From: Mycolicibacterium peregrinum
GTDB taxonomy: Bacteria > Actinomycetota > Actinomycetes > Mycobacteriales > Mycobacteriaceae
Direction: 5' to 3'
NCBI RefSeq assembly: GCF_002102345.1
Contig: NZ_LQPP01000043.1
Span: 248,001-312,000 of the forward strand
Length of the DNA: 64,000 bases
Positions 17,125 to 25,675 of this stretch are shown here, in pieces. The notes below the pieces were generated by a model. The model was not told the origin of the DNA. It was given only the letters and a program-made list of their open reading frames with translations, and ran no database searches. How positions within the stretch are numbered: the first letter of the stretch is position 1; each line of letters starts with the position of its first letter. The position numbers were made by a program, and so were the translations under genes.

Positions 17125-18241
17125 GGAGGCCGACGGCCGGTGGCAGGTTCTCCTGGAGAGACTCGCCGGCATCGACGATGAACTCGCGGCCGAGTATCTC
17201 GAGCGGATCGATGGTGGCGCACGCTACTACGACGGTGTCCCGGATGAGCACGATCTGAAAGACGCCGCCCGCAACGCATTCCGATATCTTCTGGGGTGCC
17301 TGTTGGCCAGGCCGCTGTCTGCCGAGCTGATGGCCTTCCCGGCGCAGGTCGGGGCGTTACGCGCCCGCCAGGGCATCGCGTTGGAGAACCTGAGCGCGGC
17401 GGTCCGAAACGACTTCCTCGTTGCGTGGTCGGCGTTGTTGCGTCTGGCCGACGACAGCGACATGGCCGTGCTCGCCATGCACGTCGGTCAACTGTGGACC
17501 GTGGTCGACGATTTCGCCGGCGCCATCCAACGGGGCTACCTCGACGAGCGCCTGCAGATGGCGCGCACGGATGCCATCGAACAACAGCGAAGTCTCTCCG
17601 ACTTGTTCTCGGAGGGGTCGAGTCCCACCGTGGCGCGCCGCGCCGCCGAGGTGCTCGGCCTCGACGAGACGGCGTCCTACTGGGTCATGGGCGTCACCGC
17701 CGATGACGCGATCTCGACAGTGACCCGACGGCTCGCAGGCTTCGGTGTGATGGCGTTCGATCACACCAGCAAGGGCGTCACACTGTTCCTGCTGTCCGCC
17801 CACACCCGCTGGCCCGATGACGAGGCTCTGGCAGCCGACGTCCTGGCCGGCGTGCCAGGGGCGGTCGCACCCCGAACTGTTCTGTTGCAGAACGCCTTCC
17901 AGTCCGCCACGACGGTCCGGATGCTAGCGCAGCTGGAAGTTGAGGCGACCACGCTCCGGCGTTCCTGGTCGCAATTGTCGATTGCTCAGCTGTGCACTGT
18001 GTTCGACGACCTGCGCAGCTACGTGGAAGCTCCGCTTGCCGCTATGAACGACCGCGATCTCCTGGTCGAGACCATGCTGGTATTCGCCGACAGCGGATCG
18101 GTGTCTGCCACGGCCGCCAAACTCTATTGCCATCGCAACACGGTGCTCAATCGGATCCGGAAGTTCGAGGACGCCACCGGGATCAGCCTCCGCACACCTC
18201 GGGCGCAAGCCATGGTGCAACTGTGCCTGCTGCGGTCATGA
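17102..18241 (+). CDS. PucR/CdaR-type transcriptional regulator, copy 2
   Basis: A 379-residue paralogue of the regulator at 11367-12512, similar along its whole length, with a C-terminal PucR helix-turn-helix (SVSATAAKLYCHRNTVLNRI). It is the last gene of the hydantoinase operon, overlapping the racemase-like gene by 23 bases (GTG start at 17102). Being inside the operon it could give feedback control. Both copies probably recognise the shared control blocks before the hydantoinase and MHS transporter genes. Confidence 0.85.
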   Translation: MEPLPDPEEADGRWQVLLERLAGIDDELAAEYLERIDGGARYYDGVPDEHDLKDAARNAFRYLLGCLLARPLSAELMAFPAQVGALRARQGIALENLSAAVRNDFLVAWSALLRLADDSDMAVLAMHVGQLWTVVDDFAGAIQRGYLDERLQMARTDAIEQQRSLSDLFSEGSSPTVARRAAEVLGLDETASYWVMGVTADDAISTVTRRLAGFGVMAFDHTSKGVTLFLLSAHTRWPDDEALAADVLAGVPGAVAPRTVLLQNAFQSATTVRMLAQLEVEATTLRRSWSQLSIAQLCTVFDDLRSYVEAPLAAMNDRDLLVETMLVFADSGSVSATAAKLYCHRNTVLNRIRKFEDATGISLRTPRAQAMVQLCLLRS

Positions 18242-18271
18242 GCCTGCGTAGGCGTCCGCGATTGTGCAGAC

Positions 18272-18313
18272 GCACACTGTGTGAGCTGGATCGCGTTGCA
18301 CCGCGACTATGGG
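18272..18313 (+). promoter_or_regulatory. Control block B upstream of the MHS transporter gene
   Basis: The counterpart of block A: a CACAC-T-GTGTG palindrome (18273-18283) whose centre is 16 bp before CGTTGCAC (18294). The 20-bp second block (18294-18313) differs from block A at only two positions. A -10-like CCATAT lies 17 bp after TTGCAC. Confidence 0.7.
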
Positions 18314-18345
18314 TGCAGCCATATTGCCGCCCTAGCATTTTCGCT

Positions 18346-18375
18346 ATGACCAGCACCTACCAGAGGACCATATGA
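18346..18375 (+). CDS. Possible nine-residue leader peptide (MTSTYQRTI)
   Basis: A short frame ATG...TGA whose stop overlaps the transporter ATG (ATATGA). Its first codons resemble the hydantoinase start (MTSTY against MTTTY), and its ATG is 33 bp after control block B, against 35 bp in block A. It has no clear ribosome site and may be only a remnant of the duplicated hydantoinase upstream region, or it may couple translation to the transporter. Confidence 0.4.
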   Translation: MTSTYQRTI

Positions 18376-19760
18376 ACCCTTCAGTTCCTGCTGCCGCCAC
18401 CGACACCGCGGCCGCGAAATCGCGTCGTCGGCGCACCATCGTCGCGAGCATGGTCGGCACCACGATCGAGTGGTACGACTTCAACATCTACGGGTCCGTC
18501 GCCGCGTTGGTGTTCGGCAAGATCTTCTTTCCCGATGTGGATCCGGCGGCGGGAACATTGTTGGCGCTGGCCACATTCGGGGTCGGGTTCGCGGCCCGTC
18601 CGATCGGTGGAATCATCTTCGGCCACATCGGTGACCGGGTCGGGCGCAAGGCGGCCCTGATCGCGACCATCTTGATGATGGGTGCCGCGACCGTGGCCAT
18701 CGGCCTGCTGCCGACGTACAGCTCCATCGGCATTCTGGCGCCCGTCCTGCTGGTGCTGTGTCGCCTGATTCAGGGCATCGGTCTCGGTGGCGAATGGGGC
18801 GGCGCGGTGCTGATGGTGGTGGAGCAGGACGAGTCCGTGGACAGCAGGGGGCGGGCCGGCAGCTGGATGCAGTCCGCCTCGCCGTTGGGCTTCCTGTTGT
18901 CCACGGCCACGCTGGCAGCGGTGAGCGCGCTGATGACCGAGGAACAGTTCATGGCATGGGGCTGGCGTATCCCGTTCCTGCTCAGTGCGCCACTGGTGTT
19001 GGTGGGCTTGCTGATTCGCGTCAAGATCGTCGAATCCTCGGTCTTCACCCGAAACCAGAAGCAGCTCAAGGAGAAGGAGGCGAAGGCCCCGATCCTGCAG
19101 GTGCTCCGCCACGCCCCGAAGATGATCCTCCTGGTGGTGCTGCTCGGGCTCGGCCAGCAGGTCGCCTACTTCGTGATCAACGTGTTCTCGCTGTCCTACG
19201 TCACTCATCACACCGACATCTCGAAGGGCACAGTCCTCAACGCAGTCGCCATCGGCGCCGTCGCTCAGCTCTTGTCGATTCTGTACTTCGGACGACTCAG
19301 TGACCGGGTGGGCCGTCGCATTCCCTTCCTCATCGGCGGCGTCGGGATGGCGGTGTGGGCCTTCGCGGTGTATCCGCTGATGGGTACCGGCAACTTCGGG
19401 CTGATGGTGCTCTCGGTATCCGTCGCGATGGTGTTCCAGGGTGCGATGTACGGCGTGCTCGCGGCATTCATCGCCGAACTCTTCGATACCAGCTACCGCT
19501 ACACCGGCGTCTCACTCGGGTACATGCTGATCGGCATCGTCGGGGGCGGGTTCGCACCGTTGATCGCGTCGACGCTTCTGGACACCACCGGTTCGGTGAC
19601 TTCGGTCGCGATCTACATTTCGGCGTCATCTCTGCTGACGTTGATCGCCGCTTACTTCGCGCCGGAAACCTCGAAGCGCAACCTCGACAATCTGCTCGAC
19701 GGCGGCGGCAGCACCGATCCCGCACCTCAGCCCGACCAGACGGTGGCGCGCACCGGGTAG
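18372..19760 (+). CDS. MHS-type MFS transporter (metabolite:proton symporter)
   Basis: A 462-residue, 12-helix carrier of the MHS subfamily (ShiA/ProP/KgtP-like): GTTIEWYDFNIYGS at the start, GHIGDRVGRKAAL in loop 2-3, RLIQGIGLGGEWGGAV and LSDRVGRRIPF. AGAGGA precedes the ATG. MHS carriers import organic acids or zwitterions with protons. Its control region copies that of the hydantoinase, so it probably imports the pathway substrate (a hydantoin, dihydropyrimidine, ureido acid or dicarboxylate). Confidence 0.9.
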   Translation: MNPSVPAAATDTAAAKSRRRRTIVASMVGTTIEWYDFNIYGSVAALVFGKIFFPDVDPAAGTLLALATFGVGFAARPIGGIIFGHIGDRVGRKAALIATILMMGAATVAIGLLPTYSSIGILAPVLLVLCRLIQGIGLGGEWGGAVLMVVEQDESVDSRGRAGSWMQSASPLGFLLSTATLAAVSALMTEEQFMAWGWRIPFLLSAPLVLVGLLIRVKIVESSVFTRNQKQLKEKEAKAPILQVLRHAPKMILLVVLLGLGQQVAYFVINVFSLSYVTHHTDISKGTVLNAVAIGAVAQLLSILYFGRLSDRVGRRIPFLIGGVGMAVWAFAVYPLMGTGNFGLMVLSVSVAMVFQGAMYGVLAAFIAELFDTSYRYTGVSLGYMLIGIVGGGFAPLIASTLLDTTGSVTSVAIYISASSLLTLIAAYFAPETSKRNLDNLLDGGGSTDPAPQPDQTVARTG

Positions 19761-19781
19761 GTCCAGCGGAGGGAAGTCAGA

Positions 19782-19821
19782 TCTGCCGTTGCCTGGCCAC
19801 CTGTGACCAGGCAACGGCAGA
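19782..19821. terminator. Bidirectional terminator after the MHS transporter gene
   Basis: TCTGCCGTTGCCTGG (19782-19796) and its exact inverse complement (19807-19821) form a 15-bp stem with a 10-base loop between convergent genes. Confidence 0.8.
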
Positions 19822-19822
19822 C

Positions 19823-20047
19823 TCAGGACTTGCGCCCGGCGACCAGATAGACCACGGGAACCACGCCAGAGGAGCTCAGCACGCCGAGCGCGGTGCCCCA
19901 CAACCATTTCGGTCCGTTGATCCGGCTCGCATCGCGGCCGGCGAGGTCGCGCAGTGCCCAGGCCCGCAGCCCGGCGTCTACCGCCGCCACCGCGATCACG
20001 GCCGTCTTGGCTCTAGGGGACAGGTCGTTCCAACGCTTCTTGGCCAC
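19823..20047 (-). CDS. PLDc_N domain membrane protein, 74 residues
   Basis: A small protein with two hydrophobic segments separated by NGPKWLWG, the pattern of the PLDc_N domain (N-terminal part of cardiolipin synthases, also found alone). GTG at 20047 is chosen because AAGGA lies eight bases upstream; the open frame extends 25 codons further but with a less likely sequence. It probably sits in the membrane; the function of free-standing PLDc_N proteins is unknown. Confidence 0.75.
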   Translation of the reverse strand: MAKKRWNDLSPRAKTAVIAVAAVDAGLRAWALRDLAGRDASRINGPKWLWGTALGVLSSSGVVPVVYLVAGRKS

Positions 20048-20166
20048 TGTGGCGTTCCTTTCGGATGAATGGACGTCAGCCTCCAAGGTATCCGCTGTCG
20101 ACGGCCCGACGACCTTCGTCACTGTCTACGTCGACGTCGCCTGCCCGAACCACGACTACTGAACGG

Positions 20167-22047
20167 CTATGGGCTGGTGGGCATCGTCGTCACCGGCGAG
20201 CCACCGTAACTGCCGCTCCCAGAACCACTTCCACCACCGAAGAGGCCGCCGCCCGACGATCCGCCGCTAGAGGACGAACTGCCGCCGGATGACGAGCCAC
20301 CCCCATATGGGGATTCACCACCGAACGGCGACTGCGGCGCAACCGTCGTCACCGGCGCCTGGTACGTGGGCTGCTCGACCGGTGCCGTGTAGGTCGGCAC
20401 GGTGTGGGTCGGTACCTCGATGGGAGGTTCCGACGTGCGGGTAGGCGGAGCCGCCGTGGTGGTGGGCGGTGCTGTCGTCGTGGGCGGCGCCGTGGTGGTG
20501 GGCGGTGCCGTAGTCGTCGTTGGTGGTGCCGTAGTCGTCGTTGGTGGTGCCGTAGTCGTCGTTGGTGGTGCCGTGGTGGTGGTGGGGGGCGCCGTCGTTG
20601 TCGTCGGCGGTTTCGTCGTGGTGGTGGGCGGCACCGTTGTGGTGGTCGGCGGGGTGGTCGGCGGGGTCCACGTCGGCACTGTCGGCCATACGACCGGAGG
20701 CAGCGGGATCGGAACCGGAACCGGAATCGGGATGGGCACCGGTGCGGGCGGAGCGACCGGCGCGGGAGCGGGCTGGACCGGGGGCGCGACCGGTGGGGCC
20801 ACTGGCGGAACCTGGTTGACGGGCTCGTTGCCGGTGTCCTGGCGCACCCTGGGCGCTGCCGGAGCTGCGGGCGGCGGGGTCAGCACCGAGACGGGCAGCG
20901 CCACGGGATCCGGCTCGTGCGGGACCGGCGGAAGGTAATTGCCGGGTACCGTCGCCGCCTGCTCGGTGGGCGCGGGCTGCGCGCGCACGTCGGCTGTGGG
21001 CCGGACGTTGATCGCGACCGCGGTGGCCAGCGTGGCGAAGCTCACCACGACGAAGGCCAGGGCGCTGCCCATCAGCAGCATCCGTGGCGGCGGCGGTGCG
21101 ATGACGGTCGTGTAGTCGGGGTCATCCTCCTGCTCGGGGATGAACTCGTTGACCGCGTCCATCGGCATCTCGTCGGCCCACGGCTGGTCCTCGGGGTCCT
21201 GGGAGTACGCCAGATCCGGTCCGACGGCGGCGGAATCTGCGGAGGCAGGTGCCATCTGGGTGGCCTCGGCGGCAGGCGCCATCGGTGCCATCTGCGTCGC
21301 GTCCGAAGCCGGTGCCATCTGCGTGGCATCAGAAGCGGCGGGGGCCATCTGGGTTGCATCCTGTGGCACACCGACGACGGGTGCCATCTGGGTGGACGCA
21401 CTCGCCGGCGCGAGGTCGTCGACCAACTGGGCCGCACCCCGGGCGATGGCATAGCCCGCATCCGGTGCCACCTCGACCGGTGCGGTCGAACGGAGCTCTG
21501 CCGCAACGGAATCAAGATCGAGTCGCTGTCCGACCAACAGCACCCGGCTGGGGGCCTCGTCGGCGGACACCCGCCTGAGCACTGCCGCGCACGCAGCGGC
21601 GGCCCCGGCGGTGCCGATCGGAACCGTGGCCAATGTCGAGCTCGGCGCGGCCTCCTCTTCGCCGACCACGGTCAGCGACACGGTGTCATCGTCGGCCACC
21701 AGCAATGCGGCGTCAGCGCCCACACTGCGGGCCAGGGCGGCGGCGGCCTCGGCTTCGGCCACCACCTCGACGTTCGGCACTCCGGCGTCGAGCACGGTCT
21801 GGCGCAGCGTGTCGGCCGCCGATTCGTCGGGCAGGCACAGTCGGGTCGCGGCAACCTGGTTGCCCGACTCGGTCACCGCGCGGTAGGTGCCGATGATGGT
21901 CTCGGCAAGCTCCGACATCTCGGCCACGAAGTCATCGGGCAGGTCGAGCGCGTACTGATCCAGAACCTGGCCGCCGCTCGCGGGCGATCCGATCATGGCC
22001 AAGCGCGCCACACGCCCGGTGACCGCCACCCCGAGGACTACGTCCAC
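20167..22047 (-). CDS. DUF7159-like membrane protein with TQMAP repeats and Pro/Thr-rich tail
   Basis: A 626-residue protein. The N-terminal 215 residues start VDVVLGVAVTG and look like a reduced actin/Hsp70-type fold, as in mycobacterial DUF7159 proteins. Then come five TQMAP motifs, an acidic linker, one transmembrane helix (about 335-355), a long extracellular Pro-rich stretch with PPTTTT repeats and a Ser/Gly-rich end. GTG at 22047 fits AAGGAG seven bases upstream better than the ATG at 22071. A shorter paralogue lies at 31674-32816. It is divergent from a membrane protein gene. Function unknown. Confidence 0.8.
   Translation of the reverse strand: MDVVLGVAVTGRVARLAMIGSPASGGQVLDQYALDLPDDFVAEMSELAETIIGTYRAVTESGNQVAATRLCLPDESAADTLRQTVLDAGVPNVEVVAEAEAAAALARSVGADAALLVADDDTVSLTVVGEEEAAPSSTLATVPIGTAGAAAACAAVLRRVSADEAPSRVLLVGQRLDLDSVAAELRSTAPVEVAPDAGYAIARGAAQLVDDLAPASASTQMAPVVGVPQDATQMAPAASDATQMAPASDATQMAPMAPAAEATQMAPASADSAAVGPDLAYSQDPEDQPWADEMPMDAVNEFIPEQEDDPDYTTVIAPPPPRMLLMGSALAFVVVSFATLATAVAINVRPTADVRAQPAPTEQAATVPGNYLPPVPHEPDPVALPVSVLTPPPAAPAAPRVRQDTGNEPVNQVPPVAPPVAPPVQPAPAPVAPPAPVPIPIPVPVPIPLPPVVWPTVPTWTPPTTPPTTTTVPPTTTTKPPTTTTAPPTTTTAPPTTTTAPPTTTTAPPTTTTAPPTTTAPPTTTAPPTTTAAPPTRTSEPPIEVPTHTVPTYTAPVEQPTYQAPVTTVAPQSPFGGESPYGGGSSSGGSSSSSGGSSGGGLFGGGSGSGSGSYGGSPVTTMPTSP
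20507..20569. repeat. Three perfect 21-bp tandem repeats
   Basis: Three identical 21-bp units in tandem (20507-20527, 20528-20548, 20549-20569), each encoding a seven-residue APPTTTT-type unit on the minus strand. They sit within a longer degenerate repeat region (about 20450-20660). The array is prone to slippage and may vary in length between strains. Confidence 0.85.
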
Positions 22048-22230
22048 GGTTCTTCTCCTTGCTTTGTGCATGTTGTACGAGCCCCGACGGACAAATCCAA
22101 GCTACCGCACAGCCACGGCCTACCTTGGTGGCCGAACGACCGCGGCTGCCAGCACTGCTTGTGCGCCGGAGCAAAAGTGAGCACGCTGGTTGGGTCCGTT
22201 GCGATGTCACTCATAGAGAGGAATCGGTAC

Positions 22231-23892
22231 GTGAGCGACGAGCGTTACGACGCGTCCGCCACCGTCCAGGTGGCGACGACGGCCGCGCCGGCGGCGGAGC
22301 GTCCTCCGCGGGTCGGCTACGTACCTACCCGCACCAACCGGGTACGTGATGGCCTCGCCGTGGCATTGCTCGTCATCGCGATGCTGCTCCCGTGGAACCT
22401 GGAATTCGGCGTCGGTGTGCCCGGCAGCACCGGGTCGACGTTTGTGATGTTGGCCATCGTGACGGTGCTCGCAATCGCCGCTGCGCTGGCGCCGCACGTG
22501 GGACCGTTCCGCCTCGGCTCAAGCCACTCCGACGTGGGGCGCACCAGCCTCGTCCGGTTCGTGCTGACCGCTGCCTATTTGGTGGTCGTCATCTGTTTCA
22601 CCGGCTATCACGTGGTGCAGACGGTGAGTGGTGGCGGCACCGGGGCCGTCCCGCCGGGGGTGGGTCCGGGCATGCTGCTCGGCGTCGCGGGCGCGCTGCT
22701 GGCCGGGCAGCCACCCATCACGTCGATTACCGTCGAGGACAACAAGTTTCGGCGCTGGTATGCCATCGCGCGGGTGATCGGTTTCCTGTCGATCGCGCTG
22801 GCGACGCTGTCGGTCGCATTCAACCTCTACTGGCGGTTGCGGTACCTGTTCGTCACCCAGGTCGAGTTCGGCGGGCACGACATCGCCGTCATCGTCACCA
22901 CATTGCTCTACGGCGCGGAGGCGATGATCGCACTCGTCATCGCCTCGCGCTGGCTGACCGAGCGGACCGGGGCAGCCCGGCTGGCCACGACGGCCATCGG
23001 GGTCTCGGGCGCGGTCGCCGCCACCCTGGTGTGGCTGGCCGGTATCGGCCGCGACATCGATGCGTTTCACGGCATCGCCCAGAACACCTCGACGGCGGCG
23101 GTCGGCTACGAGGGTTACCTCGCCTGGGCCGCGGCTGCCGCGATCGTTGCGCCGACGACGCTGTACGCCGTCTTTCTGATCAGGCCGCCGACCATCGGCG
23201 CCTACCGCGGTGCCGCGCAGAAGTGTCTGACGCTGATCGCTTTCTGGGCGTTCGCGGCGGCGGCTCTGCGGGTCGTCGACTTCCTGATCGCCCTGTCGCT
23301 CGACCTCCCGCGTGCGCTATACGACACGGTCGCGATGACAGTGTTCAACCTGGTGACCGCGCTGGTCGCGCGGTGGCTGCACCGCCAGCTCGACAGGGGG
23401 CTGACGTCGACGACCGTGGCCGCGGCCTTCAGTGCCGTGTTGTTCGTCTTCACCGTGGCGAATGTGGCCATCGGGGTGGCCCTGGCACCGCGTTACTCCG
23501 GGTCGGCGCCCGCGGCGATCTACGGCAACAATCTCGCGCAGCAGATCACCAGCACCTTCGATGTCGCGGTGTGTGTCCTGAGCCTGCTCGTGTTGGCGGT
23601 CATGGTGTTCACCGGGCCGTTCGCCGGCTACCTGGTGCGCCGCCAAACCCGCGCGGCCAAGCCGGTGACCCCGGAACCGCCCACGGAGATCGTGCCGTCC
23701 AAGTCCGCCGTCGAGGAGTCCGCGCCGCCGACCATCGTTCGGCAGCCCCGGGCGGCGTCGGTGCCGAGAATTGTTCGTCTGAAAGAGGATTCGACGACGG
23801 TGCTGGCAGCTCCGCCGACCACCGATCTGCAGGTGCCGACGCAGGCGTTGCGGATTCAGCGTCGTCCGCAGCGCCCGCCGTCGCAGAGCTAA
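22231..23892 (+). CDS. Multi-spanning membrane protein of mycobacteria (DUF7937-like)
   Basis: A 553-residue protein with a short hydrophilic N-terminus ending YVPTRTNRVRDG, about 11-12 transmembrane helices and a Pro/Val-rich cytoplasmic tail. GTG at 22231 follows GAGAGGAA by eight bases; ATG at 22204 is an alternative. The open frame continues far upstream to 20404 only because it opposes the repetitive gene. No catalytic motif is recognised. It resembles conserved mycobacterial proteins annotated as DUF7937, recalled with moderate certainty. Confidence 0.8.
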   Translation: MSDERYDASATVQVATTAAPAAERPPRVGYVPTRTNRVRDGLAVALLVIAMLLPWNLEFGVGVPGSTGSTFVMLAIVTVLAIAAALAPHVGPFRLGSSHSDVGRTSLVRFVLTAAYLVVVICFTGYHVVQTVSGGGTGAVPPGVGPGMLLGVAGALLAGQPPITSITVEDNKFRRWYAIARVIGFLSIALATLSVAFNLYWRLRYLFVTQVEFGGHDIAVIVTTLLYGAEAMIALVIASRWLTERTGAARLATTAIGVSGAVAATLVWLAGIGRDIDAFHGIAQNTSTAAVGYEGYLAWAAAAAIVAPTTLYAVFLIRPPTIGAYRGAAQKCLTLIAFWAFAAAALRVVDFLIALSLDLPRALYDTVAMTVFNLVTALVARWLHRQLDRGLTSTTVAAAFSAVLFVFTVANVAIGVALAPRYSGSAPAAIYGNNLAQQITSTFDVAVCVLSLLVLAVMVFTGPFAGYLVRRQTRAAKPVTPEPPTEIVPSKSAVEESAPPTIVRQPRAASVPRIVRLKEDSTTVLAAPPTTDLQVPTQALRIQRRPQRPPSQS

Positions 23893-25469
23893 CCCGCGCG
23901 GTCGCTCCTGTGCTGTGAGGGGCGATGGCGCTGGGAGTGTGGGGATTTCGGGGTCTTTTTGGCCGAGCCGATCGTTGAACGGATCGCCGAGCGAACGGAA
24001 TCCCGGTCGGAATCCTTAGCCCCCGGGACCGCCTTCAACCGTGGCGCCACACCGGTGCGTGGCGAGTCCGGTTGGGTTCTGGTGGGCCGACTGACACGGC
24101 TGGGGGCGGTGGACTTCGGCACAGCCTGGTCGGCTCCGGCCGCAACTGTGGGGGGAGCCTTGGCGGCATCACTCGGCTCAACGACCTTCTGCTGCGTGGG
24201 CGTCCTACCGCCGAGAGCCTGGAACACCTTCGCCAGCGGCCTGGTGGCGTCCGTCAACGCCGTCCCCACGTCGACCACCACCTGTCGCAGCGCTTGTTCG
24301 AAGGGTGAATCGCGCACCGGATCGGCCGGATGCTCGGGCAGCGGGGTGTCAGGTTCGGCGTCGGAGACGATGGGCTGAGGCAGGGTCGGGACGTACTTTT
24401 CGCCGGCCAGGATCGCCAGTGACTGCTCGAATGCATCGGGCAATGCGTTCAGAGCTTCGTGGATTTTCTCTTCGGGGGTGATCCAGCCGAATTCCTTGAC
24501 CTGGCTGGGGTCTGCGGTGCGGTCGTAGCCCATTTCGACGAATACCCGCAGCACCGGGTCAAGGGCGTCGACGAATCGCTCGGCGCCGATCAACGCTGCA
24601 GGGATGCGCAACGGCGCCAGCAGTGGAAGGTACTGGGGCAGTGTCACGTAGGTGGTGTTGCCGATCTGGGTGGTGACAGCGTTGGGGGCGTCCGGGTATT
24701 CCAGCACGTAGCCGGGGAAGGCGTGCTCAAAGACCTGCCCGGCAAGGGCGTTCGCGATGGACAGCACGTTGAAATAGGCCGGGAAATCGGCGATGCCGTC
24801 GTATTGGTTCTGGTAGAAGGTGGTCTTGAACGGGCTGTCGGTGGGGCCTGGGCGGCCGAACGGGAAGAGGTCACCCAGTACCGGCAGATCGCTCCAGGAC
24901 GCGAAACGGGCGAGGATTCCGCCGTTGGGCTGATAGGGATCACCGAGCAGGATGAACTCGTAATTCTTGGCATTGGCAACGTAATTCGAAAGTTTGGCCA
25001 TCTCGGTACGCGCGATCTCGAGGACCTGCGTGCCCTGCGATACGCCGATGATCGTCACCTTTTCGCCGAGCGGCGTCCTGGCGATGTCCTGCAGCAGGTA
25101 ACCGGCACCGATCGCCTCGGACCGTTTCAAAGATTGTGTCCAGTACGGAAGGTCGGACCAGCCCGGCAGATCTGAGATGACCGGGATGCTGATACTGATC
25201 TGCGCCGGATAGGGAACCGTGCGGTACGAGTCACCTTCGGGAACGATGCTGCCGTAGAAGAACATCGGGATGCTCAGACCGAACGCGTCGTAGGACGCCC
25301 CCACACCGAGCGTCGTTCCGGTCAGTTGCACCGCGGCACTGTAGGTAGCCGTCGGGGTGGTGACGGTGACCCCCGCCGACACCGCGACGACGACGCCGCC
25401 GGCGAACACCATCGCTCCCCACCGGCGGGCACGGCGTGGCGGCACCCGTCGTCGACCCCGACCCTTCAT
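23889..25469 (-). CDS. PE-PPE domain serine hydrolase, copy 1
   Basis: A 526-residue protein with an Arg-rich start, a hydrophobic signal/anchor (about 18-36), and a PE-PPE alpha/beta-hydrolase domain with GVSQG (Ser144). A low-complexity, charged C-terminal tail of about 170 residues follows. PE-PPE domains are esterases found in mycobacterial PE/PPE proteins; here there is no PE or PPE N-terminus. It is a tandem paralogue of 25676-27388, and a 165-bp stretch is almost identical between them. Its stop overlaps the convergent membrane protein gene by four bases. Confidence 0.88.
   Translation of the reverse strand: MKGRGRRRVPPRRARRWGAMVFAGGVVVAVSAGVTVTTPTATYSAAVQLTGTTLGVGASYDAFGLSIPMFFYGSIVPEGDSYRTVPYPAQISISIPVISDLPGWSDLPYWTQSLKRSEAIGAGYLLQDIARTPLGEKVTIIGVSQGTQVLEIARTEMAKLSNYVANAKNYEFILLGDPYQPNGGILARFASWSDLPVLGDLFPFGRPGPTDSPFKTTFYQNQYDGIADFPAYFNVLSIANALAGQVFEHAFPGYVLEYPDAPNAVTTQIGNTTYVTLPQYLPLLAPLRIPAALIGAERFVDALDPVLRVFVEMGYDRTADPSQVKEFGWITPEEKIHEALNALPDAFEQSLAILAGEKYVPTLPQPIVSDAEPDTPLPEHPADPVRDSPFEQALRQVVVDVGTALTDATRPLAKVFQALGGRTPTQQKVVEPSDAAKAPPTVAAGADQAVPKSTAPSRVSRPTRTQPDSPRTGVAPRLKAVPGAKDSDRDSVRSAIRSTIGSAKKTPKSPHSQRHRPSQHRSDRAG
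24393..24557 (-). repeat. 165-bp near-identical tract shared by the two PE-PPE genes (copy at 26303-26467)
   Basis: The tract matches 26303-26467 at 164 of 165 positions (single difference 24436/26346), including synonymous sites, while sequence on both sides is clearly more diverged. This suggests recent gene conversion between the tandem copies. Confidence 0.85.
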
Positions 25470-25675
25470 GCCCGCACCTTTCCCCGATGTGGTGCTTACC
25501 GGGACCGGAAGTTACCAGCGAAAACAGCGGCCCACACCAAGTTCGCGGCAACTTCTCGAGCGGCGGTGGCGGCGTCCTTCCGGAAAAATGACGGTCAAGA
25601 GTTGTTGCGGCAAACGAAGATTCGTCGACGGTGCGGGCAACACCGTCGACGAAATCCTTCAGGAGCCGGTGACGG

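Noticed and set aside
20450..20690. Regular repeats that could suggest a CRISPR array
   Set aside because: Units are 21 bp, contiguous without spacers and in frame, encoding APPTTTT repeats.
20404..22230. Very long plus-strand frame (about 600 codons) running into the membrane protein gene at 22231
   Set aside because: It is opposite the repetitive DUF7159-like gene, is Arg/Gly-rich nonsense, and has no start signal; the real start with a ribosome site is at 22231.
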